DNA from: an uncultured Christensenella sp.
GTDB taxonomy: Bacteria > Bacillota > Clostridia > Christensenellales > Borkfalkiaceae
Length of the DNA stretch: 64,000 bases
Direction: 5' to 3'
Assembly (NCBI GenBank): GCA_910586035.1
Contig: CAJUHT010000001.1
Location: 161,548-225,547, forward strand
Translations under genes and position numbers: made by a program
The notes under the pieces: model-generated
What the model saw: the letters and a program-made list of their open reading frames with translations, nothing else
The model's database searches: none
What the model was told of the DNA's origin: nothing
In this document: positions 52,011 to 60,832 of the stretch, one piece after another
Layout of the letters: each line of letters starts with the position of its first letter
Numbering within the stretch: the stretch's first letter is position 1

Positions 52011-53840
52011 TTATTTCAAGGTAGGATAAAATTTATCGTCCGTCGCGCCGAAATCGTGGAACAGCCAAATTTCTTCGCTCCAATTAAGGTGTTCTCTCTG
52101 CCAGCTTGCACTGCGCAAATCGGCTTGCGACGTAGCAGAAACGTTAGTTATTAAACTTGCAATACCTTCCTCACAATAGCAATTTTCAATTAAGCCGCCA
52201 TCGTTTACTGCAAACGCGAAGCCGTCGGTTTTTATATCTCCGCCGTTATCGTGTACCGCGCCCTGCGCAAATGTATTTTCCGCGGCGGAAACATTTTTGC
52301 CCGCTATGCCGCCGACGTATGCAGTATTAAGCCGTACACCGTTGTTTACGCTGAAATTATAGTGCGCATAACAGTTTTTTATAGTTGCATTATCGCTATC
52401 GCCGACAAGTCCGCCAAAATGCGAATCGACTGCGTAAGCGGTTGGCATACCTTCTTTAAGTTCCGCAGTAACGTTTGATTCCGCATAACAGTTTTCAATC
52501 TCGGCTCCGTATGTCTGACCGAAAAGCCCGCCAACGTTTAACGCAAGCGCCACGCAGTCGCCTTCCTGACTGCCGAATACGCCCAGCTTACCCCAACTTT
52601 CGAAAGCGTTTTTACCTATGCCCGCCAAGCCGCCGCAGTCGGCAAAGTAGGAATACTTGCGCTCAACTGTTTGAGGTAAAGTAATTTTGACTTCCGCCGA
52701 CGAAGCCTGTATTTTGGCGGTCGTAGCGCCTACAAGCCCGCCAAATTTTAAGCGGGGCGCTTGCGAATACTCACCGAAATCTTCGCCCTCCGCAATTTCG
52801 AGTTTAATTACTCCTTGCACGTGGCAATTTATTATTTCGGAAGAATCGCCCGCTATAATTCCCACACTGAAACCGCTCGATTCAAAATTCTCTACCGTAC
52901 GGATAATTTCGGCATTCTCTACGTTGAGGTTTTGCACCTTGCCCACTAACCTTTCAAAAATACCCGTATACCAGCCCGCGGAGTTGCGAATTTTCGGACT
53001 GATAATCTTGTGCCCGCCGCCGTCTACGCACAGCCAATACGAGGGCTGTGCGATAGGCTCCTGCACTTCTTCGGGAAATACTATGTCGCTCGTCAGCTTA
53101 AAATACACGTAACGCCTTGTGGACACAACTTCGTCCTGCTCCGCAATAGCGGCAAACTGCTCGTACGTATCAATCAAAAAGGGCTCCTCTTCCGTTCCCA
53201 CGCCGCCGCTGAAAATCGACGCCGTTGCATACAGCCGAGTGGGCTCCGACGCCTTATGCGTTGCCGTTTCCTTGTAACGCACGTTCACGTTATACCTGCC
53301 GCACTCGGTAAACGTATATGTACCGCTATCTATATATTCCAAAGTGGAATGGTCTACCCATATACCCAATTCCATCTCTTCGGTAAAGCCTTCAATCGTG
53401 CAGGTTTTGCCAGCCATTTTTACGCTAACTTCGGGTGAATCTTTCCTCTCCGCCTTTTCAAGCGTAACTTGCTTGGTGTACGGCACGCTCGGCAATATGC
53501 TTCCGTTTGCCGCGGCTCTCGCCGATACGTTATGGGTAGACCCGGGAGTAAGATTTTCAAAACGGATACAATATCCTTCCTCGTCTGCCGAGGACGCAGG
53601 CGAAAGCCATTCCCCGTCGTCCAACCTGTACTCGGTTGTATAATTACCGTCGGCATAATCTGCCCATCTTATACCTATAAAATCAGTTCCCGCAAACAAA
53701 ACTATATCCGTCGGACTAACCCCGTATTCTGGCGGCGTGTCGCGGTTATTATCGCCGCCGAAATTGCAGGCGGTAAAACCAAACGCACAGGTGGTTAAGG
53801 CGATTAAAAACAAAGCAATAAACAACAACTTTTTCCTCAT
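52011..53840 (-). CDS. GLUG-repeat surface lipoprotein
   Basis: A 609-residue protein. The N-terminus MRKKLLFIALFLIALTTCAF with GFTAC at Cys25 is a clear lipoprotein signal. Residues about 45-130 form a fibronectin-III-like beta sandwich (DFIGIRWADY, EYRLDDGEW, LTPGSTHNVSARA), followed by a second small beta domain to about 215. From about 220 on, EEEPFLIDTYEQFAAIAE, then IAQPSYWLCVDGGGHKI and repeats such as FGGLVGDSDNATIKNCYAHYNFSV and VGGIAGKNVSAAENTFAQG match GLUG units; shorter excerpts are FGGLVG, VGGIAG and CGGLAG. It shares this architecture with the giant protein but has a lipid anchor and no dockerin. GGAGAAAG precedes the ATG. It forms its own transcript with a promoter whose spacer contains G8. 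Confidence 0.82.
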   Translation of the reverse strand: MRKKLLFIALFLIALTTCAFGFTACNFGGDNNRDTPPEYGVSPTDIVLFAGTDFIGIRWADYADGNYTTEYRLDDGEWLSPASSADEEGYCIRFENLTPGSTHNVSARAAANGSILPSVPYTKQVTLEKAERKDSPEVSVKMAGKTCTIEGFTEEMELGIWVDHSTLEYIDSGTYTFTECGRYNVNVRYKETATHKASEPTRLYATASIFSGGVGTEEEPFLIDTYEQFAAIAEQDEVVSTRRYVYFKLTSDIVFPEEVQEPIAQPSYWLCVDGGGHKIISPKIRNSAGWYTGIFERLVGKVQNLNVENAEIIRTVENFESSGFSVGIIAGDSSEIINCHVQGVIKLEIAEGEDFGEYSQAPRLKFGGLVGATTAKIQASSAEVKITLPQTVERKYSYFADCGGLAGIGKNAFESWGKLGVFGSQEGDCVALALNVGGLFGQTYGAEIENCYAESNVTAELKEGMPTAYAVDSHFGGLVGDSDNATIKNCYAHYNFSVNNGVRLNTAYVGGIAGKNVSAAENTFAQGAVHDNGGDIKTDGFAFAVNDGGLIENCYCEEGIASLITNVSATSQADLRSASWQREHLNWSEEIWLFHDFGATDDKFYPTLK

Positions 53841-53869
53841 AACTTTCTCCTTTTTTTACTGATAGAGCT

Positions 53870-53898
53870 ATGATACACCTTACCCCCCCCACCGTCAA
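53870..53898 (-). promoter_or_regulatory. Predicted promoter of the GLUG lipoprotein gene with a G8 spacer tract
   Basis: On the minus strand TTGACG (53893-53898), a 17-bp spacer and TATCAT (53870-53875). The spacer starts GTGGGGGGGGTAAGGTG, so eight consecutive G residues (C8 on the plus strand, 53883-53890) lie between the two boxes. Confidence 0.6.
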
Positions 53899-53950
53899 GT
53901 ATTTTTAACAAATTTTGCTTTTTTATTTGGGTAAAATTAAGTATAATGTA

Positions 53951-53980
53951 AAAGCCGCCGTTTAATAACGGCGGCTTTTA
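53951..53980 (-). terminator. Terminator after tRNA-Arg
   Basis: AAAAGCCGCCGTT and AACGGCGGCTTTT arms directly follow the CCA end of the tRNA on the minus strand; the right arm supplies the T run. Confidence 0.88.
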
Positions 53981-54055
53981 TGGTACTCCCGACGGGAATC
54001 GAACCCATAACTAACCCTTAGGAGGGGTTTATTATATCCATTTAACTACGGAAGC
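53981..54055 (-). tRNA. tRNA-Arg (anticodon CCT)
   Basis: A 75-nt tRNA with acceptor arms GCTTCCG/CGGGAGT (two G-T wobbles), anticodon stem AACCC/GGGTT around loop CTCCTAA (anticodon CCT), T-loop TTCGATT and encoded CCA. It reads AGG. A disrupted copy lies directly upstream. Confidence 0.93.
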
Positions 54056-54082
54056 ATTGATTTTTATTCTATTGTTCAATTC

Positions 54083-54182
54083 CCGTCCGACGGGAATACT
54101 CCGCTTCCGCTCCGTGCCGACAAGTCGGGGCGAACCCATAACTAACCCTTAGGAGGTTGTCGTATTCTTTAACTACGGAAGC
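54083..54182 (-). pseudogene. Disrupted tandem copy of tRNA-Arg
   Basis: The 5' part (GCTTCCGTAGTTAAA, then CCTCCTAAGGGTTAGTTATGG and TTCG, here given in pieces) copies the neighbouring tRNA-Arg(CCT), but the anticodon stem has lost a C, the D-arm differs, and 33 nt (54098-54130) are inserted between the T-loop halves (GACGGGAAT and CGAACCC on the plus strand). The proper 3' acceptor strand and CCA are missing. It cannot fold into a working tRNA. Confidence 0.75.
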
Positions 54183-54267
54183 CTGTTTGTTACAGCCATA
54201 TAATAATACAACAACCCCGACCAAAAATCAACTTATTTAAAGGATAAAATTTTACGCGTATGTAAAT

Positions 54268-55167
54268 TTATTTCTTCCTCTTCTTGCCCACAAACATATT
54301 CAAAAGCACGTAAACGCCGACAAGCGCCACAATGCTTAAAACAAGCACAAGGTACGATACCCATATTTCAACCTTGCTTCCGAACAGATACAAATTTATA
54401 TCTACGGAATCTTTTATACTTTCTATTACCGAACTATCCCAACCCATAGCCGACATTTCCCTAAGCGTGCCCGCCATAGAATGATAGCGCACAAGCGAAG
54501 TACCGTAAGTTCCGGGGAGGAAACCGACTATATTTTGCAACGCCTTGCCGAAAAACGATATGGGCATATACGCGCCGCAGATAAAGCCGTAACCCGCGCT
54601 TACCGCCGTTCCTACCGCCGACATCTGCCCCTGCGAGCTTAAAAAGAAATTTATAACAGAAGAAAGAGCCGTTCCGAACATAGACAAAAGAACGACGTCG
54701 GACAACAGCAAAAACACGTCGCCAACGCTTAAATACCACCCCGAACAGGCTATGTATATAAGCGAACAGCAAGCGGCAACGCCGCAAACGATTATCGTTG
54801 TAACCAAAGTCGATATATAATATCCCAGCGCGTGTACCGAGCGCTTTGCGGGAGTAATTGCAAGGTCGGCGCGCACGCCCGTTACCTTATCCTGCACCAT
54901 AAGCATATTTGAGCAAAACGCAACGGTTATACAGCAGACGGCAAGTAGCGACGAACACAACTGCCCCGCAACCATTCCGTTTATGAGTTTATCGGGACAG
55001 GCAACCCCTTCGAGCGATTGATTAAAATTATCTTTAAATACCTTTGCAAGGAAAAACACGTATAGCACAAGCAGAATTATAGGGGTAATAAGCGATGAAA
55101 AGAACATTGCCTTATCCTTAAAGTAAACTTTGCAATTGCGCTTTATCGAAGCTAACAGACCGCTCAT
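54268..55167 (-). CDS. ABC-2 type transporter permease
   Basis: A 299-residue protein with about six transmembrane segments (for example LITPIILLVLYVFFLAKVF, LLAVCCITVAFCSNMLM, VFLLLSDVVLLSMFGTAL, and a C-terminal ILVLSIVALVGVYVLLNMF). The ABC-2 pattern, with a large outside loop after helix 1, fits drug or lipid exporters. Its ATG overlaps the stop of the preceding ATPase gene (ATGA), so the two form one transporter. It ends the TetR-led operon. Confidence 0.88.
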   Translation of the reverse strand: MSGLLASIKRNCKVYFKDKAMFFSSLITPIILLVLYVFFLAKVFKDNFNQSLEGVACPDKLINGMVAGQLCSSLLAVCCITVAFCSNMLMVQDKVTGVRADLAITPAKRSVHALGYYISTLVTTIIVCGVAACCSLIYIACSGWYLSVGDVFLLLSDVVLLSMFGTALSSVINFFLSSQGQMSAVGTAVSAGYGFICGAYMPISFFGKALQNIVGFLPGTYGTSLVRYHSMAGTLREMSAMGWDSSVIESIKDSVDINLYLFGSKVEIWVSYLVLVLSIVALVGVYVLLNMFVGKKRKK

Positions 55168-56084
55168 AACATACCTCCGCCAAGCTTTTTGCCCGTTACG
55201 GCAAGAAACACGTCGTCCATCTTGCCCTTAATTACTTCGTAGTCGTTAAACATTTCAGGGTGAGCGGCAATTAACCTCGTCGCTTCGCCGCTGTCCGACA
55301 CTAAAATGCGGTAGCCTCCCGCAACCTCCAAGTATTTAACGTTGAGAGCGGCTAACTGCTCCGCCCCGACCCCGTAAACGGTTATAAAGTCGCCCGTATA
55401 TCTGTTTTTAAGGTCGATTGGCGTACCCTCCGCCACAATACTGCCGCCGTCTATAATTACAACGTAGTCGGCGTCAGCCGCCTCTTCCATATAGTGCGTT
55501 GTAAGAAGCACGGTAACCTTATCTTCCTTCCTCAGCTTATCAACCACTTCCCATATTACTTTGCGGGTCTGCGGGTCAAGCCCCGTTGTCGGCTCGTCCA
55601 AAATGAGTATTTTGGGACTGTGTATTATTGCGCGGGCAATGTCAACGCGCCGTTTTTGCCCGCCGGAAAGTTTGCCGAGCGTGCGCTTCAATATCGGGGC
55701 AAGCTCCAATAAGTTGCTGATTTCTTCCAATCTTTCCTTAAACTTTGCTCCGCTTATGCCGTACAGCGCCGCCTTGTACTTCAAGTTATCGTAAACGGTA
55801 AGCGACTTATCGAGCACTGAATTCTGAAATACAACGCCCAGCTCCCGCTTTACCGCGTCCATATTCTTATCCACACTGTGCCCGTTTACGGTTACCGTGC
55901 CGCCGTCCGCCTGCAATTGCCCGCATATGATTGAAATCGTCGTACTTTTCCCCGCGCCGTTTACTCCGAGAAAGGCAAAGAGCTGCCCCTCCCTAACGTT
56001 AAAGCTAAGCCCGTTCACCGCGTGCACGTCCTTAAAACTTTTGTGCAGATTTTCTATTTTTATAACGTTATTATTCGTTTCCAT
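55164..56084 (-). CDS. ABC transporter ATP-binding protein (multidrug/ABC-2 partner)
   Basis: About 306 residues from the ATG at 56084 (METNNNVIKIENLHKSF); longer starts overlap the upstream permease gene and code for atypical sequence. Walker A is GVNGAGKSTT near residue 43, the signature is LSGGQKRRVDIARA near 142 and Walker B is ILILDEPTTGLD. The C-terminal extension of about 80 residues fits DrrA-type ATPases paired with ABC-2 permeases. It energises the permease at 54268-55167. Confidence 0.93.
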   Translation of the reverse strand: METNNNVIKIENLHKSFKDVHAVNGLSFNVREGQLFAFLGVNGAGKSTTISIICGQLQADGGTVTVNGHSVDKNMDAVKRELGVVFQNSVLDKSLTVYDNLKYKAALYGISGAKFKERLEEISNLLELAPILKRTLGKLSGGQKRRVDIARAIIHSPKILILDEPTTGLDPQTRKVIWEVVDKLRKEDKVTVLLTTHYMEEAADADYVVIIDGGSIVAEGTPIDLKNRYTGDFITVYGVGAEQLAALNVKYLEVAGGYRILVSDSGEATRLIAAHPEMFNDYEVIKGKMDDVFLAVTGKKLGGGML

Positions 56085-56167
56085 AATCTTTTTATCAGCG
56101 ATTGCCCGCCATAAATACTCCACTTTTACTCTATGATTTTCAGCAATGTCTATTTTTAAATGCCAAG

Positions 56168-57310
56168 CTATTCGCTCATAACCTTTTTTACGGAAGTGCG
56201 CCCCACTACAAAAACGTACGCCGCCGTAAGCGCTTCGTATGCAACCGTAAACAACGCGAAGCAAACTGCGAACAGCGCCCAATCGAAAGAATAAACAGGA
56301 ACGTCGTCAAACTTTGCAAACACAATGTTGACCATAACGCTTAAAAGTCCGTATTGGTACGCCGCGCCGACGGCAAACCCGATATATGCGGGGATATGAT
56401 ACAGCCCCAGCACCGAAAGCCCGCACTCCTTTAACGTATAACCCGAAACTTTCAGCATTGCTATATTTTTTGCGTTTCCGCCTACTACCGCCGTCATAGA
56501 TAGCCAAAGCGATACGGCGGCAAGCACCAAGCCTATCGTCAAAATCATTCCGCCCATTAAATTGCTTGCATAATCGCGCATTGACAGTCCCATCTGCGTC
56601 ATCGAGGAAAAGCAGAAGCCGCCGAACGCAACAAAAAACGCAAGCGTTTTATTTTGGTTAATAACGCCGAACGCAAACTCCGTAAGGAAGCTTTTGCTGC
56701 CGCGCGCGGGCTTGTTCTTTTTTATCTTTTCTTTACTTGTATTTCCCCTTATAAGCACAAGTGCGGGTGCTTTGAGCTTTACGTATGCAATGACTATCGA
56801 TACAGCCGAAAACAGAGCGGACGGCAATATAACAAGAGCAAACAACAGCGCAGGGTGGAAACGCAACGCCGCCTCGCATATGCCTGCGCCGCCCTCGTTT
56901 TGTAAGCGGTAAAAGGTTGGCATAACCGTCCAGCTTACGGCATAGCCTGCCGCCGCGCCGACCAAAACGCAAAAACCGAAAACCCAGCACCTTGCCGCGA
57001 TACTCCACTCACCGTAACCGAGAGCCTTTAAAATGCCGAATTTAGGTGAATTCTTTTCGATATGCGTTCCTATATAGAATACAAGCATAACTACCGAAGT
57101 AAGCAACAGGCAACCGCCCGCCACGGCGCATACCACTACGTTGTTTAACAACAGCGCTTCGTACAGCTCCGCACCCTCGGCGGGCACCGTTGCGCCAACG
57201 GCGCGCAAATCGATATCGTAATTTAAAAACATATTGCAGACGAGCACCGCGCAAAAGGATATTACGGCAATTCCGAAAAACTTAACGCCGTCTTTAAATG
57301 AAACGACCAT
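56168..57310 (-). CDS. FtsX/MacB-like ABC transporter permease
   Basis: A 380-residue protein with N-terminal helix (FFGIAVISFCAVLVCNMFL), an outside segment, and three more helices in the FtsX arrangement twice over: EKNSPKFGILKALGYGEW, then a second half with NIAMLKVSGYTLKECGL. The KFGILKALGYG and AMLKVSGYT segments are the FtsX-domain hallmark after helix 2. It probably works with the ATPase at 57314-58006 as a mechanotransmitter or exporter; four bp separate the genes. Some MacB relatives have a periplasmic domain here, which is short in this protein. Confidence 0.85.
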   Translation of the reverse strand: MVVSFKDGVKFFGIAVISFCAVLVCNMFLNYDIDLRAVGATVPAEGAELYEALLLNNVVVCAVAGGCLLLTSVVMLVFYIGTHIEKNSPKFGILKALGYGEWSIAARCWVFGFCVLVGAAAGYAVSWTVMPTFYRLQNEGGAGICEAALRFHPALLFALVILPSALFSAVSIVIAYVKLKAPALVLIRGNTSKEKIKKNKPARGSKSFLTEFAFGVINQNKTLAFFVAFGGFCFSSMTQMGLSMRDYASNLMGGMILTIGLVLAAVSLWLSMTAVVGGNAKNIAMLKVSGYTLKECGLSVLGLYHIPAYIGFAVGAAYQYGLLSVMVNIVFAKFDDVPVYSFDWALFAVCFALFTVAYEALTAAYVFVVGRTSVKKVMSE

Positions 57311-57313
57311 ATA

Positions 57314-58006
57314 TCACCAACCTATTTCGTATGCGCCTTTCGGGCAGGAATTGAGTTTTTCCTCTACGATTAGTCCGCTGTTTATCTTTATGACCTTTTC
57401 CGCCGTTTCGGCAATGTTTTCGTTGTGCGTAACGGTTACCAACGTAAAGCCGCTCTGCTTGCCGAGTTTTAAAACGTAGTCCAAAAGTTGCCTGCCCGTT
57501 TCTTCGTCAAGCGCGCCCGTAGGTTCGTCCATAAAAAGAATTTCGGGCTTCTTTGCAAGCGCTCGCGCCACTGCAACCCGCTGTTGCTCGCCGCCTGACA
57601 GCTGTCGGGGATACTTATGCAGCTTATCCGCTAATCCGACCGCCTCTATTATATCACGGTAATTTTCATTGCGCGCAAGGTCTGCTCCCATTCTCACGTT
57701 TTTGTCCACCGTCATATCGGGCAACAGATAATACTGTTGAAAAACAAACCCGACAAACTTGCGCCTGAACGCCGTCAGCTGTTTATCGCTCATATCTGAA
57801 ACAACTTCTCCGCAACAAACAACCCTGCCTTCGTCGGTCTTTTCTAAACCGCCCATAATATTCAATAAGGTAGACTTGCCCGACCCAGAAGCACCAAGGA
57901 TTACCACCGACTGCCCTTTATTTACACTTAAATCGACGCCCTTTAAAACGTATTGCCTGTTATTCGCGCCACCGAAAGATTTTTTAACTTTGCTTACTTC
58001 AATCAT
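57314..58006 (-). CDS. ABC transporter ATP-binding protein (LolD/MacB type)
   Basis: A 230-residue ATPase with Walker A GASGSGKSTLLN near residue 38, Q-loop FVFQQYYLLPDMT, signature LSGGEQQRVAVARAL and Walker B ILFMDEPTGALDEETG. The LLPDMT segment after the Q-loop is typical of the LolD/MacB/FtsE group that partners FtsX-like permeases. Its ATG overlaps the end of the TetR gene by 8 bp. Confidence 0.94.
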   Translation of the reverse strand: MIEVSKVKKSFGGANNRQYVLKGVDLSVNKGQSVVILGASGSGKSTLLNIMGGLEKTDEGRVVCCGEVVSDMSDKQLTAFRRKFVGFVFQQYYLLPDMTVDKNVRMGADLARNENYRDIIEAVGLADKLHKYPRQLSGGEQQRVAVARALAKKPEILFMDEPTGALDEETGRQLLDYVLKLGKQSGFTLVTVTHNENIAETAEKVIKINSGLIVEEKLNSCPKGAYEIGW

Positions 58007-58568
58007 TATCCTTCTCCTTAAAACTTTTCAGCATTGCCTTAAAGGCAAAAGTCAGCCTTTCGCTGATTTCCTCGTCGGTAAAACAGCAGGAATCGGTGGC
58101 GCACAGCACGGCAATTCCGTGTGTGTAAATCATTATATCTTTATGCAACGATTTAGCCGTATCCTCGTCAAGTCCCCAACTCGTTCTTAAAGCGCCGACT
58201 ATTTTGCCGTTGTTTTCGTCCAGAAGCATATACCCATCTAACCCGACCGCAAATTCCGACATAAACAACAGCTTAAATAAATTAGGTTCGTTTCTGGCAA
58301 ACTCGATATATTTAAGCCCCGCGCCCTTAAACGGCAACGGCTGTTTCAGCCCTTCGGCAATATAGCCGTCGTAAAGACTTTTGGCAAAGCGGATAACTTC
58401 CCCTTTCAGCTCCTCCATATTTTCAAACTCGGAAAATATGGGGGCAACCGAACAGTTAAGTTTATAGCTTAGCGCCCGCGCAGTAAGTGCGGGCATACCC
58501 GCCGCACGGACAAGCTCCGTTGCGGCGGAAATTATTTGTTCCCTTTTAAACTTGACTTTGGGCGGCAT
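57999..58568 (-). CDS. TetR/AcrR family regulator
   Basis: About 189 residues from the ATG at 58568 (MPPKVKFKREQIISAATELV), with GGAG 7 nt upstream; two earlier in-frame ATG codons lie within the operator. Residues 10-55 are the TetR DNA-binding domain (KREQIISAATELVRAAG, then LTARALSYKLNCSVAPIF). The C-terminal two thirds are the variable ligand-binding part. It overlaps the downstream ABC ATPase gene by 8 bp and probably represses this whole operon by binding the palindrome at 58586-58604. The inducer is unknown. Confidence 0.9.
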   Translation of the reverse strand: MPPKVKFKREQIISAATELVRAAGMPALTARALSYKLNCSVAPIFSEFENMEELKGEVIRFAKSLYDGYIAEGLKQPLPFKGAGLKYIEFARNEPNLFKLLFMSEFAVGLDGYMLLDENNGKIVGALRTSWGLDEDTAKSLHKDIMIYTHGIAVLCATDSCCFTDEEISERLTFAFKAMLKSFKEKDND

Positions 58569-58585
58569 ATCTATCTCCATATTAA

Positions 58586-58604
58586 ATAACATATGTTATA
58601 TAAC
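58586..58604. promoter_or_regulatory. Probable TetR operator
   Basis: A perfect 14-bp palindrome ATAACATATGTTAT (58586-58599) overlapping GTTATATAAC (58595-58604), just downstream of the -10 box of the operon promoter. Confidence 0.6.
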
Positions 58605-58611
58605 AATAACT

Positions 58612-58639
58612 ATTATACGCGTCAAGTAAAATTTGTCAA
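58612..58639 (-). promoter_or_regulatory. Predicted sigma-A promoter of the TetR-ABC operon
   Basis: On the minus strand TTGACA (58634-58639), a 16-bp spacer and TATAAT (58612-58617). The palindromic operator follows within 8 bp. Confidence 0.75.
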
Positions 58640-58644
58640 ACAAA

Positions 58645-58675
58645 AAGAGCAGGCTTCCATAAGAAACCTGCTCTT
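58645..58675 (-). terminator. Terminator of gap
   Basis: AAGAGCAGG and CCTGCTCTT arms, then TTTTTG on the minus strand, 16 bp after the gap stop. It separates gap from the TetR promoter. Confidence 0.85.
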
Positions 58676-58690
58676 GAATTTGCAATAAAA

Positions 58691-59707
58691 TTACTTCAAT
58701 TCTGCGAAATATTTAATTGTTCTTACCATCTGGGAAGTGTAAGAATTTTCGTTATCGTACCAGGAAACAACCTTTACAAGGGTTGTGCCGTCGCCGAGGG
58801 GCATACACTTCGTCTGGGTTGCGTCGAAGAGCGAACCGTAAGAAATGCCGATGATATCGCTGGAAACAACTTCGTCCTCGGTATAGCCGTAGCTTGCGGA
58901 GGAAGCCGCCTTCATTGCCGCGTTTACGCTCTTGGCGTCAACTTCGCCTTCGCAAACTGCGATAAGCTGGGTAAGCGAACCGGTAGGTACGGGCACGCGC
59001 TGTGCGCAACCGTCCAAAACGCCGTTGAGTTCGGGAATAACAAGACCGATTGCCTTAGCCGCGCCCGTGGAGTTGGGAACGATATTAACGGCAGCCGCCC
59101 TCGCCCTTCTCAAATCGCCCTTGCGGTGAGGTCCGTCAAGAACCATCTGGTCGCCAGTGTAAGCGTGAATGGTCGTCATATAACCCTTTTTGATTTTGCT
59201 GAGCTTATTCAGAGTTGCCGCCATAGGAGCAAGGCAGTTGGTTGTGCAGCTTGCGGCGGAAATAACCGTGTCGGAAGCCTTTAAAGTGTTTTCGTTTACG
59301 CTATAAACTACGGTGGGCAAATCGTTGCCTGCGGGAGCGGAAATTACGCACTTTTTAGCGCCTGCCGTTATGTGCGCGGAAGCCTTTTCTTTGGAGCAGT
59401 AGAAACCGGTGCATTCCAAAACTACGTCTACGCCGATTTTTCCCCAAGGAAGATTAACGGCGTCTTTCTCCGCATAAATCTTGATGGTCTTTCCGTTTAC
59501 GGTTATGCTGTCTTCACCCGCTACAACCGTCTCGGCATACTTATATCTGCCCTGAGCGGAATCGTACTTCAAAAGGTGAGCAAGCATTTTGGGGCTTGTC
59601 AAATCGTTGATAGCTACGATTTCGTAACCTTCCGCGTCAAACATCTGCCTAAACGCAAGACGGCCTATACGACCGAAACCGTTGATAGCAACTTTTACAT
59701 TAGCCAT
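58691..59707 (-). CDS. gap: Glyceraldehyde-3-phosphate dehydrogenase, type I
   Basis: A 338-residue enzyme with the N-terminal NAD site [14 protein letters not shown], the catalytic cysteine in [12 protein letters not shown] near residue 154, and [26 protein letters not shown] phosphate-binding segment, here [18 protein letters not shown]. The coenzyme residue after the second strand (VAINDL) fits NAD rather than NADP. It oxidises glyceraldehyde-3-phosphate in glycolysis. A CGGAGG site precedes the ATG. Divergent from fba, with separate promoters. Confidence 0.98.
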   Translation of the reverse strand: MANVKVAINGFGRIGRLAFRQMFDAEGYEIVAINDLTSPKMLAHLLKYDSAQGRYKYAETVVAGEDSITVNGKTIKIYAEKDAVNLPWGKIGVDVVLECTGFYCSKEKASAHITAGAKKCVISAPAGNDLPTVVYSVNENTLKASDTVISAASCTTNCLAPMAATLNKLSKIKKGYMTTIHAYTGDQMVLDGPHRKGDLRRARAAAVNIVPNSTGAAKAIGLVIPELNGVLDGCAQRVPVPTGSLTQLIAVCEGEVDAKSVNAAMKAASSASYGYTEDEVVSSDIIGISYGSLFDATQTKCMPLGDGTTLVKVVSWYDNENSYTSQMVRTIKYFAELK

Positions 59708-59784
59708 AAATATATTCCTCCGAATAATAAATTATTAACCTGTGTTTATAGGGTAAACGCGCGTTTGGCGTTACCAACGTTGTC

Positions 59785-59813
59785 ATTATAACAAATTACG
59801 ATTTTTAAGTCAA
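59785..59813 (-). promoter_or_regulatory. Predicted sigma-A promoter of gap
   Basis: On the minus strand TTGACT (59808-59813), a 17-bp spacer and TATAAT (59785-59790). The roughly 70-nt leader contains an imperfect GGTAA...TTTACC repeat (59751-59776) that could be a regulator site. Confidence 0.75.
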
Positions 59814-59861
59814 CAAATATTAAAACCAAAACCTTTTTTTGTCAACATTTTTAAAAAACGC

Positions 59862-59890
59862 TTGTATTTTATCACGCTATGAATTATACT
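59862..59890 (+). promoter_or_regulatory. Predicted sigma-A promoter of fba
   Basis: TTGTAT (59862-59867), a 17-bp spacer and TATACT (59885-59890), 53 bp before the ATG, which has GGAGG upstream. Confidence 0.7.
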
Positions 59891-59942
59891 TAAATACGGT
59901 TAAATCAATACCTTATTTATAATATATTTTTCGGAGGTTTTT

Positions 59943-60809
59943 ATGGGATTGGTATCGGCAAAGGAAATGCTTGAAAAAGCGAGGGACGGCAAATACGCCG
60001 TAGGTCAGTTTAACATCAACAATCTCGAATGGACAAAGTCCATTTTGCAGACCGCGCAGGAATTGAACGCGCCCGTTATTCTCGGCGTTTCGGAAGGCGC
60101 TGGCAAATATATGACGGGTTTTAAAACGGTTGCGGATATGGTTAAAGCTATGATTGAAGAGCTTAAAATTACCGTTCCCGTAGCCCTCCACCTCGACCAC
60201 GGCACGTACGACGGTTGCTATAAGTGCATAAAGGCGGGTTTCTCCTCCATTATGTTCGACGGCTCCCACCTGCCCATAGAAGAAAATATTGCAAAGACAA
60301 AGGAACTTGTCGCCGTTACTAAACAGCTCGGTTTATCGCTCGAAGCGGAAGTCGGTTCTATCGGCGGCGAGGAAGACGGCGTTATCGGTAAAGGTGAATG
60401 CGCCGCCCCCGACGAGTGCAAGAAAATTGCCGACCTCGGCGTTTCTATGCTTGCCGCCGGCATTGGCAATATCCACGGCAAATACCCCGCTAATTGGGAG
60501 GGTTTAAGCTTTGATACGCTTGCCGCAGTCAAAGGCAAAGTAGGCGCTATGCCCCTCGTTCTTCACGGCGGCACTGGCATTCCCACGGATATGATTAAAA
60601 AGGCTATATCCCTCGGCGTTGCTAAAATCAACGTGAACACCGAATGCCAGTTAGCTTTCCAGGCGGCTACAAGAAAGTACATTGAGGAAAACAAGGACCT
60701 TGCGGGCAAGGGCTTCGACCCCAGAAAACTGCTTGCCCCCGGTTGCGAAGCCATTAAAGCCACCGTTAAAGAAAAAATGGAAATTTTCGGTTGCATAGGC
60801 AAAGCGTAA
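59943..60809 (+). CDS. fba: Class II fructose-1,6-bisphosphate aldolase
   Basis: A 288-residue zinc aldolase. Zinc ligands lie in ALHLDHGTYD near residue 83, in the EAEVGSIGGEEDGV segment region and in IGNIHGKYP; LVLHGGTGIP and INVNTECQLAFQ bind the phosphates. It interconverts fructose-1,6-bisphosphate with glyceraldehyde-3-phosphate and dihydroxyacetone phosphate. It is paired divergently with gap and ends at a strong terminator. Confidence 0.97.
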   Translation: MGLVSAKEMLEKARDGKYAVGQFNINNLEWTKSILQTAQELNAPVILGVSEGAGKYMTGFKTVADMVKAMIEELKITVPVALHLDHGTYDGCYKCIKAGFSSIMFDGSHLPIEENIAKTKELVAVTKQLGLSLEAEVGSIGGEEDGVIGKGECAAPDECKKIADLGVSMLAAGIGNIHGKYPANWEGLSFDTLAAVKGKVGAMPLVLHGGTGIPTDMIKKAISLGVAKINVNTECQLAFQAATRKYIEENKDLAGKGFDPRKLLAPGCEAIKATVKEKMEIFGCIGKA

Positions 60810-60832
60810 TTATATATAAAAGTTTATAAGCG

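Noticed and set aside
55164..56282. N-terminal extension of the ABC ATPase upstream of 56084
   Set aside because: It overlaps the end of the FtsX-like gene and codes for sequence foreign to the family; the start METNNN at 56084 fits normal length.
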